64,000 bases of DNA from Mycobacterium sp. AT1 (GTDB lineage Bacteria; Actinomycetota; Actinomycetes; Mycobacteriales; Mycobacteriaceae): positions 124,001 to 188,000 of the forward strand of contig NZ_MVOC01000002.1 of assembly GCF_002043095.1 (NCBI RefSeq), in the 5' to 3' direction. Each line of letters opens with the position of its first letter. The stretch's first letter is position 1. A program made the translations under genes and the position numbers. Below are positions 17,091 through 26,058 of the stretch, one piece after another. A model generated the notes under the pieces. It made no database searches and was not told where the DNA came from. It saw only the letters and a list, made by a program, of their open reading frames with translations.

Positions 17091-18188
17091 TCAGTGATCG
17101 GTGGCCGAACTGGCGAGGTTGTCGCAGAACCAGTCCGCCACGAGGGCATCGCGCTCGGCGGCGTGGTTGTAGAGGGTGTGTTCACCATCAGGCCAGACGC
17201 GGAGCTGCCCGCGTGCGCCAGCTGCCTCGGCAAACGGCTCCTGGATGGCCGCATCCGGAATGAGGGCATCGGCGCCTCCGTGCAACACCAGCACCGGACA
17301 GGCGATCGGGTGATCCGCGGGAGTGAATCGCAAGGTATCGAGCACCTCGGTAAGCCGGTTGTCGTCGTCGGTACCGATGGCGGCGGTAAACTGGGCACGA
17401 GCGGTCTTGAACTTCGGCAACGACGGCACGGCTGGCGCACCGTTGATCACGCAGGCCCTGACCCGTGAATCGCGAGCCGCGAGATGTGCGGCGAACAGCC
17501 CGCCAAAGCTGTTGCCTTGCACACCGATCGCATCGCCGAGGCGCGGATCGTCGTTGACGGCATCGAGGAACCGACCGAACCCGTCGGTGACGTCGCCGTC
17601 GATGTAGAGGCGATCCCGCAGCCGTGGTTCACCTTGGCCTGGCCCTTCCGCCAGCAGACAGGCCACACCACGAGCTGTCAACGCGTCAGCGGCGTTGAGA
17701 TAAGCCGCACCCCAGCCGCTGAGCCCGCCCCAGATGATCACCGTTGCCGATGCGCGCTGGGCCGCGGGCAGCTGTAGCCAACCGACGAGGCAACCGTCGC
17801 GATAGGGAACCTCGACCCGCTCCAACACCGGTTCGCTCAGCTCGGCCACCCGGGCGACCAGACCTACATAGCGGTCATAGAGTTCGCGCTTGTCATCGGT
17901 GTCGTCGTTTTCGGCCATCTGCGCAAAGAGCGCAGCTCCGGTCGCCCACCGGGCGGATTGGACGGCGGTCCGCCCATGTCCCCGTTCGAGCGCATCCTCG
18001 GCGCTGGTCGCCTGACGATCAGCGAGAGCGCTGGCGACATGGGTCCACGACTGGCCCGCGGCCGTTTCAGCGAGCAGTGCGCGAGCGTCTGCGGAGTTCA
18101 TTCCGCAGTCGACGAGCCGCGTGTAGGGCATCGCACGATGCAATGCTGCGACGGCAGGGTCCAGAGGTGTCGACGCAGGCGCGGTCAC
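17091..18188 (-). CDS. Alpha/beta hydrolase, FrsA/pseudooxynicotine-hydrolase-like
   Basis: About 365 residues. An all-helical N-terminal part precedes an alpha/beta hydrolase core: ATVIIWGGLSGWGAAYLNAA (oxyanion region), the nucleophile elbow GVQGNSFGGLFAAHLAARD with Ser, VLVLHGGADALIPD (acid), and a C-terminal WPDGEHTLYNHA (His). This layout is that of the DUF1100 group, which includes 2,6-dihydroxypseudooxynicotine hydrolase, a C-C bond hydrolase of dihydroxyaryl ketones. A GTG at 18188 overlaps the monooxygenase stop as GTGA, so that start is preferred over 18218. Together with the phenol hydroxylase it may remove an acyl side chain from a polyhydroxy-aromatic ring; this is inference. Confidence 0.82.
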   Translation of the reverse strand: MTAPASTPLDPAVAALHRAMPYTRLVDCGMNSADARALLAETAAGQSWTHVASALADRQATSAEDALERGHGRTAVQSARWATGAALFAQMAENDDTDDKRELYDRYVGLVARVAELSEPVLERVEVPYRDGCLVGWLQLPAAQRASATVIIWGGLSGWGAAYLNAADALTARGVACLLAEGPGQGEPRLRDRLYIDGDVTDGFGRFLDAVNDDPRLGDAIGVQGNSFGGLFAAHLAARDSRVRACVINGAPAVPSLPKFKTARAQFTAAIGTDDDNRLTEVLDTLRFTPADHPIACPVLVLHGGADALIPDAAIQEPFAEAAGARGQLRVWPDGEHTLYNHAAERDALVADWFCDNLASSATDH

Positions 18189-19765
18189 ACGCTGGCCTCG
18201 GTCGCGGCCACTGACCAAGCCAGAGCCGATCGCAGCTCGTCGACGAGGGTCTCGATCTGCGAGCCGCCTGATGCACTGCCGAACAGCACGAAATCGGGCC
18301 GCGCCAAATATCCGACCGCACCGAGCTTCTCGAGGTATGCGGTGTGGACACCGTCATCATCGATGACATCGTGACCAAGCCGCACGATGCGGCACCCGAG
18401 CTCGTCGAGGAAGTCGCGCTGTTCTGGGCGCAGGTCGGCGCCCGCGTCGATGGTGGTCACCAGCACGAAGCCGCGCCCGACGATGTCGTCGAACCGTCCG
18501 GTGCGTTCACCAACGGTGACGCAGCCCTGCGGCACCAGGGTCCCTGCAGCTGATGCCGCGGTGCCGTCTGCCTGTCGCGCAATCACACCGCGACTGATGG
18601 GAGGCATCTCCGGCGGCGGCGGAGCGTGTCCGCTCTTGAGCATCGCATCCCGTTCGGCTGCCGCGACGGGGTCGTGGGTGTTGGCGATGGTGCCAAGTCC
18701 AATCGCCATGTGGGTGACCGTCGTGACATGCGGTTTGCGCTCGTCCTGATAGCTGTCGAGCAGGGATTGATCCGCCAATCCGCGCAACACGAGGTCGAGT
18801 TTCCAGGCGAGGTTGGACGCGTCTCGGACCCCCGAACAAGCGCCCTGGCCGAGGTAGGGCGGCATGGTGTGGGCAGCGTCGCCGGCTAGGAACACGCGAT
18901 CATGCCGCCACTGGCGGGCTACTCGAGCCTCGAACGTGTAGACGATCTGTCGAATGATCCGGACATCGTCCGGCCCGAGATCGTGGAATCGTTTCAGCAA
19001 CTCCCACGCCATTTCGACGCGCCCGAAATCCTCTTTGCTCTCGCCGTCGAGCAACGCGAACTCGAAGCGCTGGCGGTGCTCGCCGATATTCATGTACATG
19101 TGTCCGCGGGCAGGATCGCAATACTGTTTGCTGGTGCGGTATTCGGCCGGGGCGGGCCGCAGCCACTCGGTGTCGAAGTTGAGCCAGCGTTCATTGAATC
19201 CGTAGTCGTCACGCTCGGCGCCCAGCGCGGTGCGAAGGTCGCTCTTGCTGCCGTCGGCGGCTATGACGTAGCGGGCCCTCAGCCGCTCTTGACGGGCTGT
19301 CAGAGCGGTCTCCGACGCCACCAGAGTCAACTCGACATCCGCGGCGTTCTGACGCAGATCGGTGACCAAGAACCCCTGCCGGAGCGTCACGTTCGGCATC
19401 TCGCGGATGCGGCGATCGATCGCCGCCTCGACATCGGGCTGGTACATCGAGATGTGCGTCGGGAATCCCATGGGGCCGTTCGCTATCCCCGGGATTCGGA
19501 GTAGTTCCTCGTCGTGGCCGTTGACCCACCGGTATTCGGTCTTACTCGAATCCCGAAGCGCCTCATCAACATCGCCAGCCGATTGCACCGCCCGTGCAGT
19601 CTCATCGTCGATGTGAGTCAGCCTCGGCAGCCCGTACAGCGACGGCCACCGTTCACACACTGCCACTCGGTGCCCCGCCTGGCCGAGCAGGGAGGCCGCG
19701 ACCAGACCCGTTGGTCCGTATCCGACCACAGCGACATCGAAGACCTCTTCCACGCAAGCATCCAT
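18185..19765 (-). CDS. FAD-dependent phenol hydroxylase (MhpA/resorcinol hydroxylase type)
   Basis: A 526-residue class A flavoprotein aromatic hydroxylase. Motifs: FAD GxGxxG variant VAVVGYGPTGLVAASLLGQA, the DG-type segment YVIAADGSKSDLR, and the second FAD motif FLAGDAAHTMPPYLGQGACS. Length and layout match MhpA (3-hydroxyphenylpropionate hydroxylase) and actinobacterial resorcinol hydroxylases. Being divergent from hydroxyquinol-type dioxygenase and maleylacetate reductase genes makes resorcinol-like ring hydroxylation to hydroxyquinol the best guess. It is the first gene of the long minus-strand run down to 11306. Confidence 0.9.
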   Translation of the reverse strand: MDACVEEVFDVAVVGYGPTGLVAASLLGQAGHRVAVCERWPSLYGLPRLTHIDDETARAVQSAGDVDEALRDSSKTEYRWVNGHDEELLRIPGIANGPMGFPTHISMYQPDVEAAIDRRIREMPNVTLRQGFLVTDLRQNAADVELTLVASETALTARQERLRARYVIAADGSKSDLRTALGAERDDYGFNERWLNFDTEWLRPAPAEYRTSKQYCDPARGHMYMNIGEHRQRFEFALLDGESKEDFGRVEMAWELLKRFHDLGPDDVRIIRQIVYTFEARVARQWRHDRVFLAGDAAHTMPPYLGQGACSGVRDASNLAWKLDLVLRGLADQSLLDSYQDERKPHVTTVTHMAIGLGTIANTHDPVAAAERDAMLKSGHAPPPPEMPPISRGVIARQADGTAASAAGTLVPQGCVTVGERTGRFDDIVGRGFVLVTTIDAGADLRPEQRDFLDELGCRIVRLGHDVIDDDGVHTAYLEKLGAVGYLARPDFVLFGSASGGSQIETLVDELRSALAWSVAATEASV

Positions 19766-19792
19766 TCGTTGGTGTGACCCCGGTTACCCAAT

Positions 19793-19813
19793 ATGTAAAC
19801 TTAGGTTCGCATT
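19793..19813. promoter_or_regulatory. 21-bp imperfect palindrome, copy 2 (hydroxylase/dioxygenase divergent region)
   Basis: ATGTAAAC, then TTAGG, then TTCGCATT: 19 of 21 bases match copy 1 at 15158. It lies 28 bases before the phenol hydroxylase start and upstream of the divergent dioxygenase. The near-identity over a palindromic core in two promoter regions of one cluster supports a shared operator. Confidence 0.7.
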
Positions 19814-19888
19814 TTGATGGGGCCGTGTCAAGGCAACTCGACGGTTTCTTGGTCAAGACGCCCCGTCGCTTGACAGCCACGGTCACTA

Positions 19889-19909
19889 AACGGGAGTCTG
19901 TATTCACAT
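19889..19909. promoter_or_regulatory. 21-bp motif, copy 3 (weaker, dioxygenase side)
   Basis: On the minus strand ATGTGAATACAG followed by ACTCCCGTT matches copy 1 at about 15 of 21 positions, including the ATGT and both AA/TT core bases. It lies 57 bases before the dioxygenase start. It may be the weaker half of a double operator in this divergent region. Confidence 0.45.
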
Positions 19910-19966
19910 TTGCGCTGCCGCACATCCCCGCGGGGAGACGCGCCGCTCCTCTGGATGGAGGCACTG

Positions 19967-20872
19967 ATGACAACGAGACCAGGACCTACGGCCGCTGCAC
20001 CGACGACGCCGAAGGCCGATCCCACCGACGACTCTGTATCGGTCGCAGCCCTCGACAGTTTCCTTCACACGCCAAATCCACGGCTCCGGGAAGTCATGGC
20101 AGCCCTCACCCGGCACGCGCACGAATTCGTTCGTGAGGTCGAACCGTCGCTCGCGGAGTGGCAGAAGGCCATCGAGTTCTTGACGCAGGTCGGCCAAACC
20201 TGCACCGAAACGCGGCAGGAATTCATCCTGCTCTCGGACGTGCTCGGCATCTCGATGCTCGTCGAAACGCTGAACGCCCAGCCCGGTGGGACCGACAACA
20301 CAGTGCTTGGCCCCTTCCACATGACCCAATCACCACAGCGTGTACTGGGTGAGACCATCGATCTTCTTGGCGGCGCACAACCGTGTGTGGTGTCCGGTCG
20401 TGTGACGACCGATGACGGGACATCACTGCCTGGCGCAACCCTCGATGTGTGGCAATGCAGCAAGGATGGCTTCTACGACGTCCAACAGCCCGGGATCCAG
20501 CCTTCGGGGAATGGCCGAGGCATCTTCACCGCCGACGCTGAAGGCCGCTATTGGTTCCGCACCGTCGTGCCAAGTCACTACCCCGTTCCCACGGACGGTC
20601 CGGTGGGGCATCTGTTGCAGGAGACCGCACGACATCCCTACCGCCCAGCGCATATTCACTTCATCGTGAGCGCCCCCGGGTTTTCCGAACTCACCACCCA
20701 CGCGTTCGTCGCCGGCAGTCCCTACATCGATTCCGACGCCGTCTTCGCAGTGAAACAGAGCTTGGTCGTCGACTTCACCGAATCGCACGATCCAACCGTA
20801 GCGGCCGCCCACGGCGTCGAGGTGCCCTTCATCCACGCGCAATTCGACATCGAACTGCAGAAGAGTCCATGA
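19967..20872 (+). CDS. Intradiol ring-cleavage dioxygenase, hydroxyquinol 1,2-dioxygenase type
   Basis: About 301 residues from the ATG at 19967, with GGAGG five bases upstream. The N-terminal helical dimerisation domain is followed by the catalytic beta-sandwich. All four Fe(III) ligands are visible: Tyr170 (GFYD), Tyr205 (SHYPVP), His229 and His231 (AHIHF). The overall length, GTDNTVLGPFH segment and neighbouring maleylacetate reductase favour hydroxyquinol (1,2,4-benzenetriol) 1,2-dioxygenase over catechol dioxygenase. It would yield maleylacetate for the next gene, whose start overlaps this stop in ATGA. Substrate preference between catechol and hydroxyquinol still rests on context. Confidence 0.92.
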   Translation: MTTRPGPTAAAPTTPKADPTDDSVSVAALDSFLHTPNPRLREVMAALTRHAHEFVREVEPSLAEWQKAIEFLTQVGQTCTETRQEFILLSDVLGISMLVETLNAQPGGTDNTVLGPFHMTQSPQRVLGETIDLLGGAQPCVVSGRVTTDDGTSLPGATLDVWQCSKDGFYDVQQPGIQPSGNGRGIFTADAEGRYWFRTVVPSHYPVPTDGPVGHLLQETARHPYRPAHIHFIVSAPGFSELTTHAFVAGSPYIDSDAVFAVKQSLVVDFTESHDPTVAAAHGVEVPFIHAQFDIELQKSP

Positions 20873-21966
20873 CCGCTGCAGATGCCTTTACCTATCAGGC
20901 GCTTCCGATGCGCGTGTTGTTCGGCTGCGGGCGCATGGCCGAATTGGCCTCCGAGGCAGACGGTCTCGGCCTGCATCGACTACTCGTCCTGTCGACCCCA
21001 GGCCAAGTCGAGCTCGCCCACCGGGTCGCCGACGTTCTCGGCTCACGAACTGTCGGCATGTACTCCCAGGCTCGAATGCACGTCCCGGTCGACACGGTCA
21101 TCGCCGCGACAGACTGTGCCAAGAGCCTAGGAGCCGACGGGTGCGTCGCCGTCGGGGGCGGTTCGACCATCGGATTGGCCAAGGCGCTCGCCCGCAAGGC
21201 TGATTTGCCGGCGATCGCCATTCCCACGACGTATTCCGGCTCAGAAATGACGACCATCTGGGGTATCACCGAGGACGGCCGCAAACAGACCGGCCGCAAT
21301 TCCGCGGTGCTGCCGCGCAGCGTGATCTACGACCCGGAACTCACCGTCGGCCTACCGGTATCCGTATCCGGTGCCAGCGGCATCAACGCGATAGCTCACG
21401 CAGTGGAAGCGCTCTATGCACCCGACAGCTCTCCACTGACCAACGTGTTCGCCGAACAGGGTGTCCGTTGCCTGGCCTCTGCGTTACCCGCCATTGCTGC
21501 AGACCCGACCGATCGAGCCGCACGATCCCAAGCGTTGCAGGGCGCCTGGCTGTGTGGCGCGTGCCTCGGTGCGACGACGATGTCATTGCACCACAAGATC
21601 TGCCACGTTCTCGGTGGAACATTCGATCTGCCGCACGCACCGACTCATGCCGTGATGCTCTCTCACGTGGCAGCTTTCAATCTTCCTGCCGCACCTGCCG
21701 CACACGAAGCGCTTTGCCGAGCGTTGCAGTGCGATGATCCCGTAGGCGCACTCACCGAGCTGGCCGACGCCACCGGTGTAGCACGTTCGCTCGATGCACT
21801 CGGGGCCGCAGGAATGGACTTTGGACCGATCATCGAACAAGTTCTCGCAACACCGTATGCGAACCCACGCCCGGTCACGCGTGACGATCTCGAAGCACTA
21901 CTCACCGGGGCCCGCAACGGGACCCAGTCGCCCACGCGCCCCACGATGTCCAACGCCAAACGCTGA
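20869..21966 (+). CDS. Maleylacetate reductase (iron-containing ADH family)
   Basis: A 365-residue group III dehydrogenase-like protein. It opens MTAADAFTYQALPMRVLFGC (a form typical of maleylacetate reductases), then GGGSTIGLAKALA for nucleotide binding, IPTTYSGSEMTTIWGIT, and the helical domain with INAIAHAVEALYAP and LHHKICHVLGGTF. Maleylacetate reductase converts maleylacetate to 3-oxoadipate with NAD(P)H, joining hydroxyquinol breakdown to the beta-ketoadipate pathway. The start overlaps the dioxygenase stop by ATGA. The wider frame begins upstream inside the dioxygenase and was not used. Confidence 0.92.
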   Translation: MTAADAFTYQALPMRVLFGCGRMAELASEADGLGLHRLLVLSTPGQVELAHRVADVLGSRTVGMYSQARMHVPVDTVIAATDCAKSLGADGCVAVGGGSTIGLAKALARKADLPAIAIPTTYSGSEMTTIWGITEDGRKQTGRNSAVLPRSVIYDPELTVGLPVSVSGASGINAIAHAVEALYAPDSSPLTNVFAEQGVRCLASALPAIAADPTDRAARSQALQGAWLCGACLGATTMSLHHKICHVLGGTFDLPHAPTHAVMLSHVAAFNLPAAPAAHEALCRALQCDDPVGALTELADATGVARSLDALGAAGMDFGPIIEQVLATPYANPRPVTRDDLEALLTGARNGTQSPTRPTMSNAKR

Positions 21967-22130
21967 CATCGTCATGTCTCACCTCAACCGAGACCGGCCA
22001 CCCTTGTCGCATCTGAAATACTCTGCGGCGCAGAGCCGAAGGCGCTGGGCCCCAGCGCGGCACATCCAACACAGCGGGACAAATGTCCTAGGCGGGCTCC
22101 GCAGATCGACTCACTAGTCGGGTCAAAAGG

Positions 22131-22181
22131 CGATTTCGGATCGGCCGCCATCGATTTAGCGTTGAGGCAACCGCTTTGACC
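22131..22181. promoter_or_regulatory. Inverted GGTCAAA/TTTGACC pair upstream of LigM-like gene
   Basis: In the 21967-22230 spacer, GGTCAAA at 22131-22137 is mirrored by TTTGACC at 22175-22181. The 7-base arms are perfect and 37 bases apart. It could be a pair of half-sites for the LuxR-type response regulator encoded at 25172, or chance; the rest of the spacer shows nothing recognised. Confidence 0.3.
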
Positions 22182-22230
22182 GTCCGAGTACTGCACCGCC
22201 GCCGTCGCACCGATGGAGATGGAGACACCA

Positions 22231-23520
22231 ATGGCATTCAACGTAGCCGCCATGAGAACACCGCCGCCCGTCTACGCATGGAGCCGCTTCGGCGCACCCG
22301 AGTACACGGACTGGTTCGACGAGAGCATGTCGTGGAAGGAGACGTGTTCGCTCGGAGACTGGTCATTCCTGTGGCAACACCGCTTCAGCGGGCCAGACGC
22401 CCTTAGGTTGCTCGGTGACTACTCGGTCAACAGCTTCGCCAAGTTCGCCCTCGGACAGTCCAAACACGTCATCCACACCAATACCAACGGCAAGATCATC
22501 CACGAGGGTGTCGTCACGCGGTTCGGTGACGAGGATTTCATGGTTCACGGCCGTGGCGGCTTCTGGCTCAAGCACCAATTAGAGGCCGGCAGTTACGACG
22601 CCGTGTGCACCGACGAGGACTGGTTCATCTTCCAAGTCGCGGGGCCCTCTTCGTTGGGCGTGTTGGACAAGCTCACCCAGGCCGGTGCCGCCCTACGCGA
22701 CACCAAGTTCATGCATGTGGCAACGGTGCAGATCGCCGGTCACGATGTTCATGCACTGCGACAAGGGATGTCAGGTGAGATCGGCTTCGAGCTACAGGGC
22801 CCTCGAGCTCATGCCGAAGAGGTTTACGGCGCCGTCCTGGAAGCGGGCCGCGAGTTCGGCATGCGGCGAATAGGCGCACGCGTCACGATGATCAACCACC
22901 TCGAGGCCTGCTTCCCGACCATTGCGACCGACTACATTCCCGCGATCTTCGACACCGATATGAGCGGATACCTCGAGACGTTCCTGGCCTCCATGCCGTC
23001 CTATGCCCAGCCCGCGTACATTGCCGGCAGTTACGACGGGAAGGACATCAGCGATTACTACCGCAGCCCCGTCGAGTTGGGCTGGTCTCGCAATGTCAAC
23101 GTCGATCACGACTTCTTGGGCAGGGCGGCCTTGGAGGTTGAGAAGGCTGAACCGCTTCGCGCCATGCGGACTCTCGTCTGGAACCCCGACGACGTCACGG
23201 ATGTGTTCGCGACCCTGTTTCACCACGACTCCGACTACCCGTTCATGGACATGCCCCGCGATCAACGGGGCTTCATGTGGGCAGACAAGGTGACCAACGC
23301 CAGCGGTGAACTCGTCGGTGTGACGACCTCGCGTGGGTACAGTTACTACTTCCGAAAGATGTTGTCGCTTGCCACAGTCGACGTCGCACACGCCGAAGTG
23401 GGTTCTGAACTGACGGTCCACTGGGGCTATCCGGACGGACCGCAGAAGGCCATCCGAGCGACGGTTGCGCCGGCCCCCTACAAGCAGGACAACCGCCGGA
23501 TGGATCTGCACTCGGCCTGA
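22231..23520 (+). CDS. LigM/DesA-like tetrahydrofolate-dependent aromatic O-demethylase (GcvT fold)
   Basis: About 429 residues. The family is recognised by ALRQGMSGEIGFELQGP and AVLEAGREFGMRRIGARV, then DISDYYRSPVELGWSRNV followed by DHDFLGRAALE, and late GYSYYFRKMLSLATVD. These align with the SYK-6 vanillate/3-O-methylgallate O-demethylase LigM as I remember it, and all share the GcvT (aminomethyltransferase) fold. Such enzymes move an aryl methyl group to tetrahydrofolate. Two positions differ from LigM in memory: the PAIY segment reads PAIF here and the THH segment reads LWQH, so substrate or chemistry may be shifted. ATG 22231 has GGAGA six bases upstream; two earlier ATGs (22213, 22219) are less well placed. 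folD and purU downstream fit C1 disposal. Confidence 0.8.
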   Translation: MAFNVAAMRTPPPVYAWSRFGAPEYTDWFDESMSWKETCSLGDWSFLWQHRFSGPDALRLLGDYSVNSFAKFALGQSKHVIHTNTNGKIIHEGVVTRFGDEDFMVHGRGGFWLKHQLEAGSYDAVCTDEDWFIFQVAGPSSLGVLDKLTQAGAALRDTKFMHVATVQIAGHDVHALRQGMSGEIGFELQGPRAHAEEVYGAVLEAGREFGMRRIGARVTMINHLEACFPTIATDYIPAIFDTDMSGYLETFLASMPSYAQPAYIAGSYDGKDISDYYRSPVELGWSRNVNVDHDFLGRAALEVEKAEPLRAMRTLVWNPDDVTDVFATLFHHDSDYPFMDMPRDQRGFMWADKVTNASGELVGVTTSRGYSYYFRKMLSLATVDVAHAEVGSELTVHWGYPDGPQKAIRATVAPAPYKQDNRRMDLHSA

Positions 23521-23600
23521 CGCCTGCACGGGCTTGGAACGGGGGTAGTTTGCTTGTAGGCGAGCGCCGGCCTACCGCGACGTTGCGAATGGAGGTACGC

Positions 23601-25175
23601 ATGCCAACGCATTCGTCACACCACTCGTGTCATCTGTCTGCCGAGCCGGACACCGTCGTGGTCGTCTGGCCGCCTGAGGACATCGTGAAGGCCATCGGAC
23701 TCGGTATCGCCATCGTCGATGTCGGCGGCTCGATCCTGTGGGTCAACGCGACGGGCGCTGCGATGCTGGGCACCGCAGAATGCGACCTCCCCAACACGGC
23801 GAGCCCGTTTTGCTTGACTGACACCGCAGACACCCCTGAAGAGAATGTGCTCGCCGGCGAACGCATCGCATACGTCATGACATCTGCGTCTCGACAGGTT
23901 GCGCTTGCCTACCAGATCGGCCAATCGCTGGCCGACAGTTTCGTCGTCACGTTTCGCGACGTCACCGAGCACCTCCTCCATCAACGGCGCATAGCTGCCC
24001 TTGCGCGAACAGCCTCCAACATGGCGTCGGACGGATCGGTGAGTCAGATCCTCGGTGCCATGGCAGGAGAGATTCAGCAGTCCGACGGCGTCGCAGGCAC
24101 GCAGATCATCACCGTGTCGCCCACCAGCAACGAGCTACAGGTAATGGGCTCCGCGGGTTTCGCCGAGATCGACACCTTTTTCGACCTCCTGATGGCGTCA
24201 CATCGGCGTGGAGCAACTCTGTTGACCTATCAGGCAATGGACCGCCGACAACAGATGGTGTTTCCCCATCGCAAGGCGGCAATGCTCGGCAATCCACAAT
24301 GGGAGCCGATGCATTCGTATATCTCACAGCTCGATTGGGACGACTTCGTCAGCACACCGTTGCTCGTCCGCGGCAAGGCATTAGGTGTGGTCAATGTGTA
24401 CATCGCCGCGAACCGCCGGGTCGGCCCGACCATGCTGAGTTTCTTCGCCGCGATGGCCGAGCAGGCAGCCCTGGCCGTGGACCGCGCCCTGCTGATCGAG
24501 CAGGACCGCATCCAGGTCAGGCGCGACGAACGCAAACGACTCGCGCGCGATCTTCATGACTCGGTCGTCCAGCAGGTTTTCGCCATCGGCATGCAGGCCA
24601 GCGCACTGAAGTCGGTGAAGGATCGTGTGGTTGGGGAGCCATCGCGCATCATTGGTGAAATCTCCTCGGAACTAGCAGATCTCAGCCAGGCCGTGCAACG
24701 AGACCTTCGGGGTGTGGTGTTGGCTCTCCAGCCGTCGACCTCGGCCGAACTCGGATTCGGGCCTGCGCTGAGCCTTCTCGCCGAAGGGGTGGCGCGACGT
24801 ACGGGGGTCAAGATTCGTTTGTCGATTGGCGACGGCCTTCGCGAGAACGACCCCGAGTTCGTCGAGGACCTGTACCAAATCGTCAGTGAGTCGATCCAGA
24901 ATGCGGTCAAACACGCCGCACCGGAACACGTCGACGTCGACGTGCGCCCATCGGCGAACGGCGAAGTGGACGTCATCGTCGATGATGACGGAAGCGGCCT
25001 GGGCACGGTCACCGATGCCCGCAGCGGTTACGGCCTCACGTCCATGCGAGACCGGGTGCATCGATGGTCGGGGTCACTGCAGGTCGCCCCCCTCGGTGAC
25101 GGCGCGGGCACGCGGGTGTCTGCCCACCTGGTAGCTCCCCCGCCGCAAGCCGACCAGTCGCGGCATCGCTCATGA
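23601..25175 (+). CDS. Sensor histidine kinase (PAS-GAF-HisKA_3), NarL-type system
   Basis: About 524 residues from the ATG at 23601, where GGAGG lies five bases upstream. A PAS-like part (about 20-130, AIGLGIAIVDVGGSILWVNA) is followed by a GAF domain (about 150-310). Then comes the dimerisation/phosphoacceptor helix ERKRLARDLHDSVVQQVFAI with the conserved His, and an HATPase_c domain with QNAVKHAAPEH (N box) and YGLTSMRDRV (G box). No membrane helix is seen, so it should sense a cytoplasmic ligand, perhaps an aromatic. The response regulator gene overlaps its stop by ATGA. Placement between the O-demethylase and the folate genes suggests it controls this C1/aromatic module. Confidence 0.92.
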   Translation: MPTHSSHHSCHLSAEPDTVVVVWPPEDIVKAIGLGIAIVDVGGSILWVNATGAAMLGTAECDLPNTASPFCLTDTADTPEENVLAGERIAYVMTSASRQVALAYQIGQSLADSFVVTFRDVTEHLLHQRRIAALARTASNMASDGSVSQILGAMAGEIQQSDGVAGTQIITVSPTSNELQVMGSAGFAEIDTFFDLLMASHRRGATLLTYQAMDRRQQMVFPHRKAAMLGNPQWEPMHSYISQLDWDDFVSTPLLVRGKALGVVNVYIAANRRVGPTMLSFFAAMAEQAALAVDRALLIEQDRIQVRRDERKRLARDLHDSVVQQVFAIGMQASALKSVKDRVVGEPSRIIGEISSELADLSQAVQRDLRGVVLALQPSTSAELGFGPALSLLAEGVARRTGVKIRLSIGDGLRENDPEFVEDLYQIVSESIQNAVKHAAPEHVDVDVRPSANGEVDVIVDDDGSGLGTVTDARSGYGLTSMRDRVHRWSGSLQVAPLGDGAGTRVSAHLVAPPPQADQSRHRS

Positions 25176-25840
25176 CACCAGACGAGCAGCGCGGGCCGAT
25201 TCGGGTCTTGACGGTTGACGACCACGCAGTCGTCAGACGCGGGATCATGAGCTTCCTTGCCTCGATCGAGGACATCGAGGCAATTGGCGAGGCGGGGGAT
25301 GGCCAGGAGGCTCTGGAGAAGCTCAGTGCGTTCGCCGCTCATGGCCAGCTACCCGATGTGGTCCTGCTGGATCTGAAGATGCCGAAGATGGACGGCGTTG
25401 AGACGGCACAAGAGATTTCTCGACGATTTCCCTCGGTGAGGATCGTCGTGCTGACCAGCTTTGGCGAGATCGAACGTGTCCACGCGGCACTGGAGAACGG
25501 CGCCGCCGGTTACCTGCTCAAAGATGCCGACCCGTCCGAAGTGGAAGCTGCGATCCGCGCCTCGACACGCGACGAAGTTTTTCTCGATGCCGCTGTAGCG
25601 CGTCAACTCACTCACCAGATGGTAGCTCCTGCAATGGGTTTGGGCTCATTGAGCATCCGCGAAAGAGATGTTCTCGTGTTGGTCGGACGCGGCCTGTCCA
25701 ATAAAGCAATAGCGATCGAGCTCACCATCAGCGAACGGACCGCACGTACCCACGTCAGCAACCTTCTGGCCAAGTTGCACTTGACTTCTCGGACGCAGGC
25801 CGCGCTGTTGGCGGTGCGCGAGGGGCTGGTCCAGCCGTGA
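25172..25840 (+). CDS. NarL/LuxR-type response regulator
   Basis: A 222-residue two-domain regulator. The receiver domain has the acidic pair Asp16-Asp17 (TVDDHAVVRRG) and the phosphoacceptor Asp67 in VVLLDLKMPKMDG, with LTSFGE and LLKDAD supplying the conserved Thr/Lys region. The C-terminal LuxR HTH is LSIRERDVLVLVGRGLSNKA followed by IAIELTISERTARTHVSNLL. It is translationally coupled to the kinase gene. Targets are probably the promoter before the O-demethylase and the purU-folD promoter. Confidence 0.95.
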   Translation: MTPDEQRGPIRVLTVDDHAVVRRGIMSFLASIEDIEAIGEAGDGQEALEKLSAFAAHGQLPDVVLLDLKMPKMDGVETAQEISRRFPSVRIVVLTSFGEIERVHAALENGAAGYLLKDADPSEVEAAIRASTRDEVFLDAAVARQLTHQMVAPAMGLGSLSIRERDVLVLVGRGLSNKAIAIELTISERTARTHVSNLLAKLHLTSRTQAALLAVREGLVQP

Positions 25841-26058
25841 GCGGCACCCGGATTCGTATATTCGGGAGTCTGCAGTCGCTACGTCGAATGTCGCATGGCG
25901 CACTGGCCGGATTCACCTCCGAAGAGCAGTCATTGGCGTCTGGGCGCGGGGTTGCCCCGCAGCTAGCTTTGTAGTGTGTGAACCAAAACCCGACCTGGTT
26001 CGGACATTGCCGCAGACGTCCTGCTTGCGGCAGCCCGCAATTCGCCTGAAAGCTTGAG

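Noticed and set aside
20551..20868. Longer N-terminus for maleylacetate reductase
   Set aside because: It lies inside the dioxygenase gene in another frame, and the ATGA overlap at 20869 gives a normal-length enzyme.
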